Positions 46,329 to 56,982 are shown, counted from the stretch's first letter. The stretch is 64,000 nt of DNA from Sclerodactyla briareus (GCA_026419785.1 JAODTK010002477.1:62001-126000); one strand, 5' to 3'. A program made the numbers and translations. The notes: generated by a model from the sequence alone, not told the origin.

Positions 46329-47740
46329 ACAGCACCAATGGTGCTGTAGCTCAAACCCGCACGAATGTACAAAGACGAATGGACACTTATTTGGTGAGAA
46401 ATGGTCAAGATCATTAGGCCAAAGGCGCGCGGCAGAAGATTCGCGATTCAAACAAGGCCTATTGTGCCCATTAATGATTTTGACAAGATCTTCATATGGC
46501 CCAAAAATGTCCTTAGCAGTCAATACAGATCAAATAATGGGTCGCAGGGCAACAAACAAGTCACAAAAAAAACGGGGCCATGGGTTCTAAATCGCCCTGG
46601 GCACGTCTGAGGTTACAGCTTATTAGACCATCCAGATACTTTCTGAATGTGAGCACTGTGCACCAAAGTTCGTAGGAGATACAAGATTTGCAGAATTCCA
46701 TATTATTGGAGCTATTGGGCTAAAATTCCCGAAACTCCAATGGCCCTCTACCCTAGGACTGTTACATGTAACTCGTGTTTAAAATGTAAAGAAAAATGAA
46801 TTGAAGCTGGTGGAAGGAGATGCATTTCAAGTACCATTTGTGTGAAATTCAAAGAATGCGGCCCACGGGCCCATAGGACCTTGGACCAAAATTCCAAGGT
46901 TACGGCTGTTAGACCATCATTATGACCCGAATGCCAAGAACTGCGCAACAGAATTCGTAAGAGGAGGAACTTTTTGTGTAATTCCACATGATGGGCCCTA
47001 GGGCTCACACTTGGGGACTTGGAACCTATCCTGGGCACCATGAAGGCATAGCAATGGACCACCATTATGAGTGAAAATGAGCATGTGCAACAAAATTTGT
47101 AGGAGATAAAAGATTTTGCGGTTATTTCCAGAAAATGGACCCTAGGGCCCAAATTGGATCCTGGGCCAAATTCCGGCCGAACACCCCCTATGGCCCTAAA
47201 CAGGACCATTACAGTAACTTTGAAGAACAGCAATTGAATAGTGCGGGAAGGGATGCATATTTCAAGTACTATTGTGTGAAATTCATTAAATGGGCCCTGG
47301 GCCCAAGTGGGACCCTTGGACCGAAATTCCTTGACCACCCCGAAGGTACGGCTGTTAGAGACCAATCATTATGACCGAACCTCAAGCACTGATGGCCACC
47401 AAAATGGTAGGAGAAGATACATTTTGAAATTGACACCATCATGGCCTACTGCCCCTTTCATGACTTGGACCTTGACCTTCACAAAGTCAAAACGTTTTGT
47501 CCCATGGGTCAATAAACATTGGGTTCCAAGGGTTGGTCGACCATTCCATCACAGAATGACTGTTTGGGGGCCAAAAAGGCAATTGTTTACACCAAGGATA
47601 GATAGATAGATGATAGATGGAGCGATAGACTAGAAGGACAGGGACAGACAGACAGGGGACAGACAGACAGAAGATAAGATAGAGAGAAGTGACTGAGGAT
47701 TCAACAGCTCAAACCAGCATAGATGGTTTGAGCTAAAAAT
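46329..47740 (+). repeat. Composite repeat family C, copy 1, with hairpins at both ends
   Basis: The left end is the perfect hairpin ACAGCACCAATGGTGCTGT at 46,329-46,347, directly followed by AGCTCAAACC. The body has tandem units of about 155 bases, each with AAGGTTACGGCTGTTAGACC, ATTATGA..GAA, CACC.AAATT.GTAGGAG and GGGCCCTAGGGC..ACA. Then follow GACCTTGACCTTCACAAAG, CCCATGGGTCAATAAACATT, a GATA/GACA tract at 47,600-47,690 and the right-end hairpin AGCTCAAACCA..TGGTTTGAGCT at 47,706-47,734. AGCTCAAACC thus occurs at both ends in opposite orientation. The 205-codon minus ORF inside is a by-product. Confidence 0.65.
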
Positions 47741-47744
47741 GACC

Positions 47745-48020
47745 CCCAATCCAGGTCCTAGTACTCACCACAAAAAGCTGCATACAAATAACAGTTTGAT
47801 AGGCCAAGCATTCTGGACTCTATCGTGATCACAAGGTGTTCAACTTGACCCTGGTTGGACCTCAAATAACATTGGACAGTACCCCAAAACAGGAAGGGGA
47901 TCTAAATGGACTCTCGATTAGGGGGAAACCACATACCAAGTATGAGCTTCATCCATCCAGGGTCGTGATGTTTTCCACAAGCCAGGCATCACACAAAGAT
48001 TCACACAACCATACGCACAC
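47745..48020 (+). repeat. Family B unit following family C copy 1
   Basis: Ordered family B blocks: AATGACCCCCAATCCAGG, GATAGGCCAAGCATTCTGG, TACCCCAAAACAGGAAGG, ACATACCAAGTATGAGCTTC and CATCCATCCAGGGTCG. Same orientation as the main array. Confidence 0.65.
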
Positions 48021-48127
48021 ACCACAGTAATCCCTCAAAAGATTCTCCGGACTCCAGCGAGGAAATAAGAAATGCAGAAACCTAGCTACGAAGTATGAAT
48101 ATTGACATGCTTAACAGCAAAACTTAC

Positions 48128-48250
48128 GTGGCCCAGCTGTGATTGTTCCCAGGCATGTAGCTCGTTTGTGCAGTAATACTTGCTGGTCAAGCAGGAGGAA
48201 TGGACTCTTTATAGAACACGGTCAGAAGTATAATTTACATTACTCTGCCT
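48128..48250 (-). CDS. Candidate upstream exon of the Scm-like gene
   Basis: A strong acceptor (TTCTCATTTTTTCAG, before 48,250) and a strong donor (GGGCCAC|GTAAGT, after 48,128) bound 123 bases on the minus strand. One of the three frames ends in a phase that fits the 45,782-45,854 exon (giving ITAGP-PSFSW). It reads SIKSPFLLLDQQVLLHKRAT but is preceded by a TGA. No homology to Scm N-termini can be claimed, and no FCS zinc finger is clear. It could instead be a 5' untranslated exon or a chance pair of splice sites. Confidence 0.3.
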
Positions 48251-49370
48251 CTGAAAAAATGAGAATAAGACACTGTGAAATCATTCTCATCAATTATGAC
48301 ATGGGCCAACTGATCTGTAGGTATAGAGAGAGGTGGAAGGCTTCAGCTTCAACTAAGGAATGACATTTTAGACAAATGACGAGAATTGTTTTTTTATCAT
48401 TATAAATTACTAGCTGGTTTACCAACTATTATGATATTGTTGATGTTTAGCCTTGTTTGTAAGTTTGGGTAGAGGATTGTCAATAGTAGCGCTGTAAGCT
48501 TTGCACGGCAAACATCTTGGGTTCGCATTCCAGGCAGTCACCGACGTTTTTCCCTAGGGGGATGCACTTGCCCCTTGCACCTTGCTAACAGCAAATTATG
48601 GAGTAACACACCTTGTTTTTTACGACCTTGATCATCTCAATGGCCAAAGATTGTCACAGTACTACACAACATATCATCCAATATCCAAGTTAATGTGAGC
48701 CAAAAAGGAAATGTCGCACAAGGACCTTGTGCCCCACAATGACCTTGTGGACATTAGGACCATGCCAAAATGTCCCAATAGATAATTAACAATTATTATA
48801 TTATTATTTAATTTATTCAAGTTGTTAATATTCTATCAAAGAATGGCCCCAATTGCAGCAAAAATGGCAATTTCATGCAATGGGCCTTATTGTGGACATC
48901 TAAATGACGTTTGACAATGACCTTCACCAATGACCTTCACATCAGCCCAAAAACTGCCCCACCATGCCATTAAATTTTAAAACATTTCAACTTAAGTGTG
49001 TTCAAAAATACGAACAATGAAGAATTGGGGGCCAAAAAGCAGTTTCACATAATGGCCTGTTGTTACCCCATTAATTGACCTTTGACCTTGACTTAAACAT
49101 GGTGAAAGAATTTTTTGAAAGAATGGCCCACCACATGCTAAAGGAACATTTAACAACGTGTGGTACATAAACAATGACTAATGGGAAGACATGTTGTGCC
49201 CCCTTGATAATGACCATCAAAACGTATTCTTAACATGATCAATGATGGCCTAGGGATTTAATGATCTGGTTGCCCAAGGTTTGGTCAACATCAGCCAAAG
49301 AAGCAGACTGTGTGGTGGTGGCCATCAAGTTGCACCAGATTTTTTCTAATGTTTTTGATCTAATAGCACA
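48251..49370 (+). repeat. Family C-like repeat DNA
   Basis: Copies of TGACCTTTGACCTTGACTTAAAC, GACAATGACCTTCACC and ..GGCCAAAAAG.CA with ATGCCC runs occur from about 48,690 to 49,330 without hairpin ends. A GTTCGCATTCCAGG sequence at 48,520 resembles a B box but lacks a partner A box. No gene seen. Confidence 0.45.
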
Positions 49371-50125
49371 TATGACTTGCATCAACAAAAAAACGGTGTA
49401 CTAACTAAACAAGCACCACCCAAGGAACAATATGACATCATGATTGCCAGGGAATCTGATGCACTTGTAGGAGATAAGTTTGAAAAATCTCACACAGGTC
49501 GACTATTGTGCCCCCTTAAGCGTGGTGTTTGTTTCCATACACGCGGTCGGGCGGGCGTGCATGCTGGGCAACGCAGGGTGAACCTGTTTCCAGGCCGGGG
49601 GGCGGCCGTGGGTGCTGCGGTTTTAACACAATCAGCACTCTCCCCTACTTTTAGTGTGTATATGCGCTTAACTAAGAAACCGTTGTATTATGACTAGTTA
49701 TCATCATTAATATTATATTATTATTTTATCAAGAACCTGACGCAACTAGTGTTCAAACCAAAACACCGGTGTTCAATTTATAAAGAACCATTGTTCTGAT
49801 GTCAACGATTTAGCGCCTACCTCTCTCTAAAATAACTTTTAAAACTTCACCCCCGATGCAGGTTTTGCGAGATATAATTAGCAAATTACTGACACGTCAA
49901 TGGTTTTTGTTTTTTTTAATTTTTGAAAACATGCAAATTGTGTTCAAATGGTGTCTGCCGTTGTGAAAATGAGACAATTGGTTAAAGATATATAACGAGG
50001 TTGGATTGGAACAGTCATGAAGTGTTTGGAACACTTATTTGAACATAACATTGTTCACTACTCTCCAATAGCGAGCTAAAAGCCAGTAAGAGTGCAGGAA
50101 TAACCGGAAATCAATGACGAAATAC
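49371..50125. other. Stretch with a GC-rich island, no gene assigned
   Basis: GC-rich sequence at 49,545-49,620 contains GGTCGGGCGGGCGTGCATGC and GGCCGGGGGGCGGCCG. The 106-codon ORF over it has no known motif. The rest is AT-rich and blank. Confidence 0.35.
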
Positions 50126-50126
50126 C

Positions 50127-50255
50127 ACGGGCGGGCGGGTGTTTAAAACAGCGTACATGGACCATTCGAGGGGAAAAACGACCACACACCCCCCGAGGTG
50201 ATGTGGACAGGTTTCCATTGAAATAATGGTGAATGATTTTACCCGCCCGCCCGCT
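50127..50255. repeat. Inverted GGGCGGGCGGGT boxes about 110 bases apart
   Basis: CGGGCGGGCGGGTGTTTAAAA starts near 50,128, and TTTTACCCGCCCGCCCGC near 50,237 is its inverted partner. They flank about 95 bases including CACCCCCCGAGG. The right arm extends into TCGCATGCATTGGGGG. This may be terminal inverted repeats of a small element or paired GC boxes. Confidence 0.5.
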
Positions 50256-50277
50256 CGCATGCATTGGGGGAACGGCG

Positions 50278-50690
50278 CTTTAATGACCTACGACATCAAC
50301 CTTCTTAAGGTCAAAGATGTACCAGTGTTCAATGAACATTGTCCATGTTCAGTCAACATCGTAAAAGGCCCGCAGCGAACACAGGCAAAAGAAGGCAAAC
50401 GTGGATGGATCGAGTTTGACATAGTGTGCACTCTGGACACTTTGTGTAGCAGTTGGGGAGGAGGGAGGAAGGAATTGTAGAAAACCTGTAGTTGGCTGTG
50501 TATGTTTTTGTGTACAAACTGACAGCTTAACACTTCCGAAAGTGTGTAGCAATTTTGCTCATTTGATGAGCATTTTGCAACGCTACACCAGCTATTTGGA
50601 ACGCTGGACGGAACAATGGATAATTGATAGGTAGACTGATAGACATTCGGATCACAATAGCTCAAGCGCATGGTGGTTTGAGCTAAAAAT
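50278..50690 (+). repeat. Family C 3' end, with hairpin
   Basis: GGTCAAAGATGTACCAGTGTTCAATGAACATTG near 50,310 is a family C linker block. The copy ends with a decayed GATA tract (TGATAGGTAGACTGATAGAC) and the hairpin AGCTCAA..TTTGAGCT at 50,659-50,684, then AAAAAT as in the other copies. Confidence 0.5.
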
Positions 50691-51130
50691 TATGTTCTTA
50701 AAACTGTGCTATGATCCTTCAAGAAACACGACATCAGTATAGAATTACATTTTTCGAGAGACGGAAGTTGTTTAACTTTTGCAAGCTTATGATTGAGTAT
50801 CTCTGAAACTTGTACAAGTGATAGTTATATCGTTAATTGAGAAGAATTGAAAATAGTAGTTTCGCTACTGATTTTTTTCATCGTAACACTAGAGAAATGA
50901 ATGGAGGTTCATCACATGGATTAGAAATGAACAGAATGGAGCATGGCATACGCGGCCATAGTTGTTGTATTGACGTTACCAGTGAATAGCCTAGGAGGAT
51001 CGGGATCATACTACAGGCAGATTATTTTATGAGGAAGAGATCAGATTGATTCGACCCGATTTTGAAAGTTGAAAATGTTTGTGCATTATTTATACCTGGT
51101 TTCAGCAGCAAAAGGGTGTACAGGAAAAAA
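50691..51130. other. Non-coding stretch
   Basis: AT-rich, with no gene, repeat family or motif that I can support. Confidence 0.4.
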
Positions 51131-52836
51131 ACTAGAGCACCAATGTGCTGTAGATCCAACCGCACAAGACGAAATGTGTTAAATGTTCAAGGGGATCATT
51201 GTGAGGCCAAGAAGGCAGACTCAAACAATGGCCATTGTGCCCTGTAATGACTCTTGACAATGGTTTCATATGCCTAAGAGGATGTCAATAAACATTGTAT
51301 CCGGGTTTGGTTAACATCCATAAGAATGACCAAATCAAGAGAGAAAAAGGTTATTTGGGCCCAATGAACATTGGCGTCCAAGTTGGGCAAAAGCCATCGG
51401 AGAGAATGGAAGTTTTGCTTCTTTTCTTCAGATGTTATGGTTTAAAGTCTAACGCACAATGATGTTGGCATCTAAAAATCTGCGAACAAGCTAAAAAGAG
51501 CACCTCCCAAAGTCCAAAGGAACATGACACATTTCCAAGGAAATCTAACGTACTTTATAGGAGATGCACTTACTTTTACCAAGGCCTGTATTGCCCCTTC
51601 AATAATGGTGACCCTGACCGCCACAAAGTGGGAACATTGTCCCATGGGTCCATAACAATGTGTCCAAGTTTGGTTGACATTGTCACGAAGACTGTTTGGG
51701 GGTCAAAAAAGGCAATTGTTGACAAGCTGGATAGGGTAGATAGGATGGTAGGGGCTGAAAAGCCCATAGGTATGGCTATTCCATCATGATGACTCGAACC
51801 ATTCAGCACTGAGCCACCAAAATTTGTAGCAGAAGCATTTTGCATGATTGCCCCCACGGGCCCACCACTGCAATCGAGGTCCAAAATTTCCTGAAACCAC
51901 CTGAAGGTACGGTATTAGAACATCATTACAGTAGACCCGAACATCAGCACTGACTGTGCACAAATTTGTTAGGAGATTTGGTGATTTACCATGATGGGCC
52001 CCTAGGGCCCACATTGGGCCCGGAGCCAAAAGTTGTGCAAATTCCCCTGATGGACCAAACAACGGAAGCATTACATGGACACTGCTAAACAAAATCAATG
52101 GAGAACTTGTTGACAGGAGATGCCTTTCTGCCAAGTACGTACCAAGTACCCAATGTGTGAAATTCATAAATTGGGCCCGGGGATTAAAATTTCCTGAACA
52201 CCCCGGGGGTACGACTGTTAGGACCATCATGATGACTGAATGTCGCACTGTGCACCAAAACTTAAGAGGAGAAGCTTACATTTTGCGTACATCCACATGA
52301 GGGCCCCTCGGCCCACACGTGGCCTCGCGTCCTAAATCCCTGGGCCATTGAAGTACGGCTTATTTATACCATCACTAAGGACAGAACATCAGCAGGGTGC
52401 AACCAAATTGTAGGAGATCCAAGATCTTGCTTTATTTATAAAATGGACCCTTGGGCCCCAAGTGGGAACCTTGGACCAAAAAATTCCTGAACACCCCGAA
52501 GGTACGTGCGGTTAGACCATCATTATGTCCGAACATGAGCACTGCTGCACCAAAATGCACCAAAATATGTAGGAGGAGATTACATTGTGAAATTTTACAC
52601 ATAATGGCCTATACTGCCCCGTTTTAATGACCTTGACCTTGACCTTCTACAATGTCTCATGGGTCAATGAACGATGTGTGTCCAGTTTGTTAGACATACG
52701 AAGGAATATTTTGGCGGCCCAAAAAAACAATTGTTAACACAATGATTTGATGATTTGATTGATTGATACGGGTTCAGGAAAGCCACTTTGACTCATCATG
52801 GAACCTTAACCGAATTTTTTTTTTTGATCGTGGAGC

Positions 52837-53229
52837 ATGAGCACCGGCGATAACTCGCGTCTCTTCTCGACTAGTGCTCAGATGATACGAGGCAGGAGTG
52901 ACCACCAATTCCCTGCTCCGGGGACCGCAATTTTACGTCCCCATCCGACGGACGATCAGCGAACTCCAGGATCTGACCACTTCTCAGAACCTGGAGGAGC
53001 GGAAGATGTTCGACGCCGACTGCCTCACAGCCGACCGACGACGGAACCTATTGCAAGTGCCCCCGAACAACCCCCCGAATGCCGAACACTGCTCGAAGGC
53101 AGGACCAGGAACCTAGGACCAGGAACACGACAGTCGAACCGCAAGTACAGCACCTCTGGAAAAACGCCCGGGCGGTCGGCTGAATTGAACGGCGACATAT
53201 GGTTCGCCTCGCAAAGCGCAGCATCCTGA
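52837..53229 (+). other. GC-rich nested insert with a 130-codon frame, unassigned
   Basis: The plus-strand frame starts at ATG 52,837 (MSTGDNSRLFSTSAQMIRG..) and a second frame overlaps it for 72 codons from 52,898. The GC content is well above its surroundings, and the segment lies inside family C copy 2. It follows a poly-T run and has GATTTGATG-type sequence on both sides (52,744-52,767 and 53,322-53,340). No domain is recognised and the composition is Arg/Pro/Ser-rich. It may be a nested retroposed or transposed fragment rather than a gene. Confidence 0.35.
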
Positions 53230-53343
53230 TGACGGCGTGTGTTACTCATCGTCGAAGTCTGCTTGTTTCCGTCTTCCGGATTCCTGGTTTTCATACTCGG
53301 TATGGTTTTATTTGGTCTATGGATTTGATGGATTTGGTAGGGT

Positions 53344-53409
53344 ATGGATGGATGGATGGATGGATGGATGGATGGATGGATGGATGGATGGATGGATGGA
53401 TTGATGGAT

Positions 53410-53442
<33 letters not shown>
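53344..53442 (+). repeat. (GGAT)n and (GATA)n microsatellites
   Basis: ATGGATGGATGG repeated at 53,344-53,403, then ATAGATAGATAG at 53,411-53,442. These form the tail of family C copy 2. The HPSI-repeat minus ORF is an artefact. Confidence 0.95.
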
Positions 53443-53443
<1 letters not shown>

Positions 53444-53500
53444 GTGACATGCAGATTCCAATAGCTCAACCAGCATAGCTGGTTTGAGCTAAAAATTAAA

Positions 53501-53919
53501 ACTATTCAATTGCTGCCAAAGTGCCCATATCGATGCCAGCTGATGCCTGGAAGGTAATCAAGCCAGTGGCGGGACATAGGTCTCCTGACATTTACGACTA
53601 CAGTACTGTACTTGTTGAATACACTTAAAAAAACACCGCATTAACCTACATTGCATGCACAACGGTGTTGAGTTGGTAGTTGCAGCACCTATCTGCATGC
53701 ACATATACGGAACAGAGCACAGACCGTATCCCCGGCAGTGAGCCAACATTATAGTAGTCTGATGTCCAGTACTGTGTGACCTAACAAGTCCACGGTTTTC
53801 TTTTCTTTCTCTTTCTTCTTTACCTCCCGGTATAAAAATGACTTCAGACCATACTGTCAAAAGTCAAATAATACATAAATTTGCATAAGTCTTGAAAATA
53901 CATCGACAGTGAAAAAAAC
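53501..53919. other. Non-coding stretch
   Basis: No gene supported. Contains a CTACAGTACTGTACTTG motif near 53,600 and a TTTCTTTTCTTTCTCTTTCTTC pyrimidine tract near 53,800. Confidence 0.35.
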
Positions 53920-54046
53920 CTCTGATAAAATTATCTGATGGTGTATTTTCCACTTCCATCAACATTTAACACGTTTCATTGCCTGCACCCATCGCTTCCA
54001 TTTTGCAGGATTCTTTTCTCGATCAGGAAATTTGCAAGTCCTCCTT
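53920..54046 (-). CDS. THAP-like zinc-finger exon fragment
   Basis: On the minus strand an acceptor (GATCCTTACAG, before 54,046) leads into RRTCKFPDREKNP and then AKWKRWVQAMKRV, followed after one indel by NTPSDNFIR. A donor CAGAG|GTTTTT follows 53,920. The spacing of FP, the W at the start of the amphipathic helix, W..A.KR and the following P-S-D-N matches the middle of a THAP domain (FH.FP..d....W..a..R...tPs....iC). The C2CH ligands are not all seen: a CC....C segment lies just upstream across the acceptor, and the C..H pair would be in a further exon. It could be a host gene or a THAP transposase remnant. Confidence 0.45.
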
Positions 54047-55045
54047 CTGTAAGGATCATTTGTGAGCTGATGGCAACACAGCTTCGTAAGTAATCGCAAC
54101 AGAAAAGGAAAAATGGGATGAAGCGAGATGGTGTTATTTCCCTTCCATATACTTCCTACACTAAACAGCTGGTATTCGGTGTTTGTTTTCATCGAGAGCC
54201 CTGTTGTTAAGACGGCTGCTATGCTGTACCGAATCGGTCAAGACATCATGACGTGTATTTGGTATTACTGAGAAAGCCAATCTGGTCGATTTTCCTTCTA
54301 CACCTGTCAAGAAATTTTTTACAAGCAACTTGGCTGTCTGCATCAATAACTAATTATCCCCAGGCAGGGGGACGGAACGGTACGGACGTGTACCAACTGG
54401 TACCGTCCAGTTTGATGTAGGTTCCTGAATTAGTTTGTGAACACTGAACACCGAGTGTACCGACGGGTACCGCCTGGGTAGGATGTAGTGCCCGAATTCA
54501 CTGCCCAGAGTGAAAGTAATAAAACCAAGGTCATCAAATAGTAAATCCTCTCTGCAAGGCTGCTCTCGAGGGGGAAATTTTCACCCACAATATCAGTCTT
54601 TGTCAGGTATTCCTGGCTATGAATAAGTATAAATAATAATTTCTTGCATGTTATTCATGGCATGTAAGGCTCCACTCTTTGACTCCGCCTAATGTAGACC
54701 TACAGTAAACCATTGGGTAAAAAAGGCCTATTCAAATTGATCCGAGATAGGCCTACACCGCGCAAAATACCTACCCCACAATAGGTGTAAACAAGAGCCA
54801 AACCATGTACAGAGTTGATGGGACATTCTTTCTTGACATCGCATATCAAACTTTTCAGATAGGCCTTGCCTAGGCCTACAGGGGTACTAAGTCGTAGTTC
54901 ATGTACCCAGCCAGCACAAGAGGTGAAAAAAGATGTCATCAATATTCTGTACCTAGTAAGAAATGGGGATTGGAGAAAATGGGAGTAATTCCACTGCAAG
55001 AACTTAGGGTATGATTGCATAATGTATACTCATTTTTTTTGTGTA
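54047..55045. other. Intergenic stretch, no gene assigned
   Basis: Contains a short duplicated GTACCGAC.GGTACCG pattern at 54,380-54,475 (TGGTACCGTCC and CGGGTACCGCC). A minus frame at 54,161-54,346 (LLVKNFLTGVEGKSTRLAF..) is protein-like but unassigned. Confidence 0.3.
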
Positions 55046-55135
55046 CCTGGATGTATGAGATTTAGTGTTAGGGTTTAGGGCTGGGGTTTAGGTTTAGTGA
55101 GGTTAGGGAACTTAGAGGTCACTGAAGGTTTAGGT
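55046..55135 (+). repeat. Degenerate telomere-like (TTAGGG) tract
   Basis: TTAGGGTTTAGGGCTGGGG, TTTAGGTTTAG and GGTTAGGG follow each other with irregular spacing. A shorter C-strand version, CCCAACCCCCAACCCTAAT, lies at 39,833-39,852. Consistent with an old interstitial telomeric insertion or simple-sequence drift. Confidence 0.45.
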
Positions 55136-56636
55136 GTTTGTAACGATAAGATTTGGGATTAGCCTACATCTGTAGGCCTAACTGGAATCTGACCCTAACC
55201 GTACCCCCAGGCAAATCCACAAACCCAGAACCAGTACACACAGGTATTCATGGATTCGGCGTTACGTCAGCGCGTGTACGCACTGTGGTCTAACGTTATT
55301 TGTTGCACCCCTGAAGGGCTTAGCCTAGACTTTTAATGTTGGATTACTCACTTCTTGGTACTGACTTCCTGTTGCAAAATGTATGCACAGTACAAAATAT
55401 TGAGGAAAACATTTCAGCTGTTATGTGAAACTGGGAGGAACTGATGCATAAAAGTGTGTGAAAAGTTTGAACTTCTTGGAAAAACGAGTAAGTCCCATTG
55501 AGTTTGTACAGAGATTTACACCCCCTGACGTCTGTGGCCGGTTGTGCGTGAAATTTGGCTATTGTGATGCACGTCGTTAGCGCGTATCTCGGATCCCTGA
55601 ATACATTATGCAATCATGCCGAGCTGAGAATAAGCCCTTCAATGTGTAACAAATAACATTAGGTCACTGGGCGTACACACCTGACGTAAATGAACAGCAA
55701 GCCCAATGTGTGCAGGCTCCTGCCTGGTGCTATTTTATGAAGCGCCACACCACCACATAGGCTAGGCCTACTGACATTAGCCCCGTCATACGCTAGGCCT
55801 ACGTCGTTCAATTGGTGACTGCCTTCCACAAGTATTTGCAAGGAAGTACTAACTTGGAAAGCCTAACCCCGTTCCGTAACCTAGAATTCATCACTAAAGT
55901 TACGGCATTAGCCTAGCAATGTTTACTTACTCAAGTCAAGTACTGTAGCGGTAGCATGATTAGCTAGTGTTAGGCTAGGCTAACACATTACATTGGGGAA
56001 ATGTTTTTTACAGGATTACGTTAGGCTACAGTACAGTACAGGGAAAATTAAGCCGAGAAGAATATTAATATGAATTCACGTCACCATCTCATCAGTGAGT
56101 ACTCCCAGTGAGATTTGAATTGAAAAATGCCTAGTAATACACACTTGAAGAAATATGCTGCCAAGTTCTTTCTCAATCCCGCATCTGCTTCATGATAATA
56201 TTCATCATATGGCGGTAAAAATGCCAATCAAATTAGCCGACCGTATGCATGCATATGATATGGACCGCGCTTTGGGACGCCAATTGTGTCATCCGAGTTC
56301 CAAGTTTTTACGAAAAGGAAACCGATCGAGATTGCATGGAGAGGCCACTGCAGGCCAGCCCCACAAACACCTTCCAATTAGGTGAGGGAGTGCACTATAT
56401 TGTGTGTGTTACATTTTGTAACACATTCAGTCTGCGTACCTTCGTTGATTCGTAATAGATGTACATAAGAATCATGCCTTGATAATTTCATTTCATTTAA
56501 TACTCATTCGTTGGACTATCTCGATGTAGCCGGCGGTTCCAGTGGCCAACTCTTAATAACGAGCGGCGCGTTGTTGAACGAGAAAGAACATGTGTGGAGA
56601 AGTATTTTTGATAAGGCGGTCAAATGGTCTTGTAAT
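55136..56636. other. Intergenic stretch, no gene assigned
   Basis: Holds GTTAGGCTAGGCTAAC near 55,970, a near-palindrome, and CTACAGTACAGTACAG near 56,025. A plus-strand ORF at 56,155-56,385, ending near a TTAG|GTGAGG donor at 56,381, is unassigned. Confidence 0.3.
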
Positions 56637-56955
56637 TAACCCTTTGGGATCAGGGAGCGCTTCAACACGCTCTTCAGTGACACCTCTGCCCCCTCAGAAT
56701 ATGTGACTGGATGGATTCATCAGATGACACTCGCAGCGGAGACGTCACGTCACTTTTCACAGAGCATCACTTGATGTGGTCGCCGTTTTACGGTAGTGTC
56801 TTTCTACTCATTTAATGCGACTGCATGCGCTCTCTGGTCGCCTACTGCGAGTGCGCGTGATCGAGAGAGGACGTGTGTGAGGATATGTCTCCACGAATCG
56901 TGGCCTTGAAGCGCTTTAACAAGCTCCAGAGTGCGGACACATCTGCCTTCTCAAA
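56637..56955. repeat. Direct repeats 255 bases apart after a TTAACCCTTTGGG edge
   Basis: GAGCGCTTCAACACGCTCTTCAGTG.. at about 56,654 and GAAGCGCTTTAACAAGCTCCAGAGTG.. at about 56,908 share about 45 bases including CAC.TCTGCC..CTCA. The left border reads TTAACCCTTTGGGATC, the form of a TTAA-targeting (piggyBac- or Kolobok-like) terminus, but no inverted partner was found. Overlapping CRE-like GACGTCACGTCAC lies at 56,741-56,753. Confidence 0.4.
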
Positions 56956-56982
56956 AAAGGAAAAAAAAAACACACACACACA

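Larger units (their letters stand above)
51134..53495 (+). repeat. Composite repeat family C, copy 2, with nested insertion
   Basis: The left end GAGCACCAATGTGCTGTAG at about 51,134-51,152 is a decayed version of the copy 1 hairpin. The body follows in the same order: GCCTGTATTGCCCC, GACC..CCACAAAGTGGGAAC, CCCATGGGTCCATAACAATG, tandem 150-base units at about 51,760-52,600 (each with AAGGTACGGTTAGACCAT-like and GGGCCCCTAGGGCCCACA blocks), then GACCTTGACCTTGACCTTCTAC. The copy is interrupted at 52,780-53,320, resumes with GGAT/GATA microsatellites and ends at the hairpin 53,463-53,490. Confidence 0.6.

Noticed and set aside
46748-47365. 205-codon minus-strand ORF
   Set aside because: Lies entirely inside the tandem core of repeat family C; the reading frame repeats with the unit and has no domain.
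48139-48363. Plus-strand FCS-type zinc finger (LCSNTCWSSRR)
   Set aside because: Only half of the cysteine pattern is present, and it overlaps a minus-strand exon candidate with stronger splice sites.
48490-48545. tRNA-like B box GGTTCGCATTCC
   Set aside because: No A box at the correct distance.
51784-52248. 154-codon minus-strand ORF
   Set aside because: Same cause: tandem units of family C copy 2.
53025-53450. Minus-strand ORF with repeated HPSI and LSIY tetrapeptides
   Set aside because: Translation of the GGAT/GATA microsatellites extended into the GC-rich insert.
54161-54346. Minus frame resembling a von Willebrand A-type segment (LLVKNFLTGVEGKSTRLAF)
   Set aside because: Only a loose hydrophobic pattern, without the metal-binding DxSxS motif or splice context.
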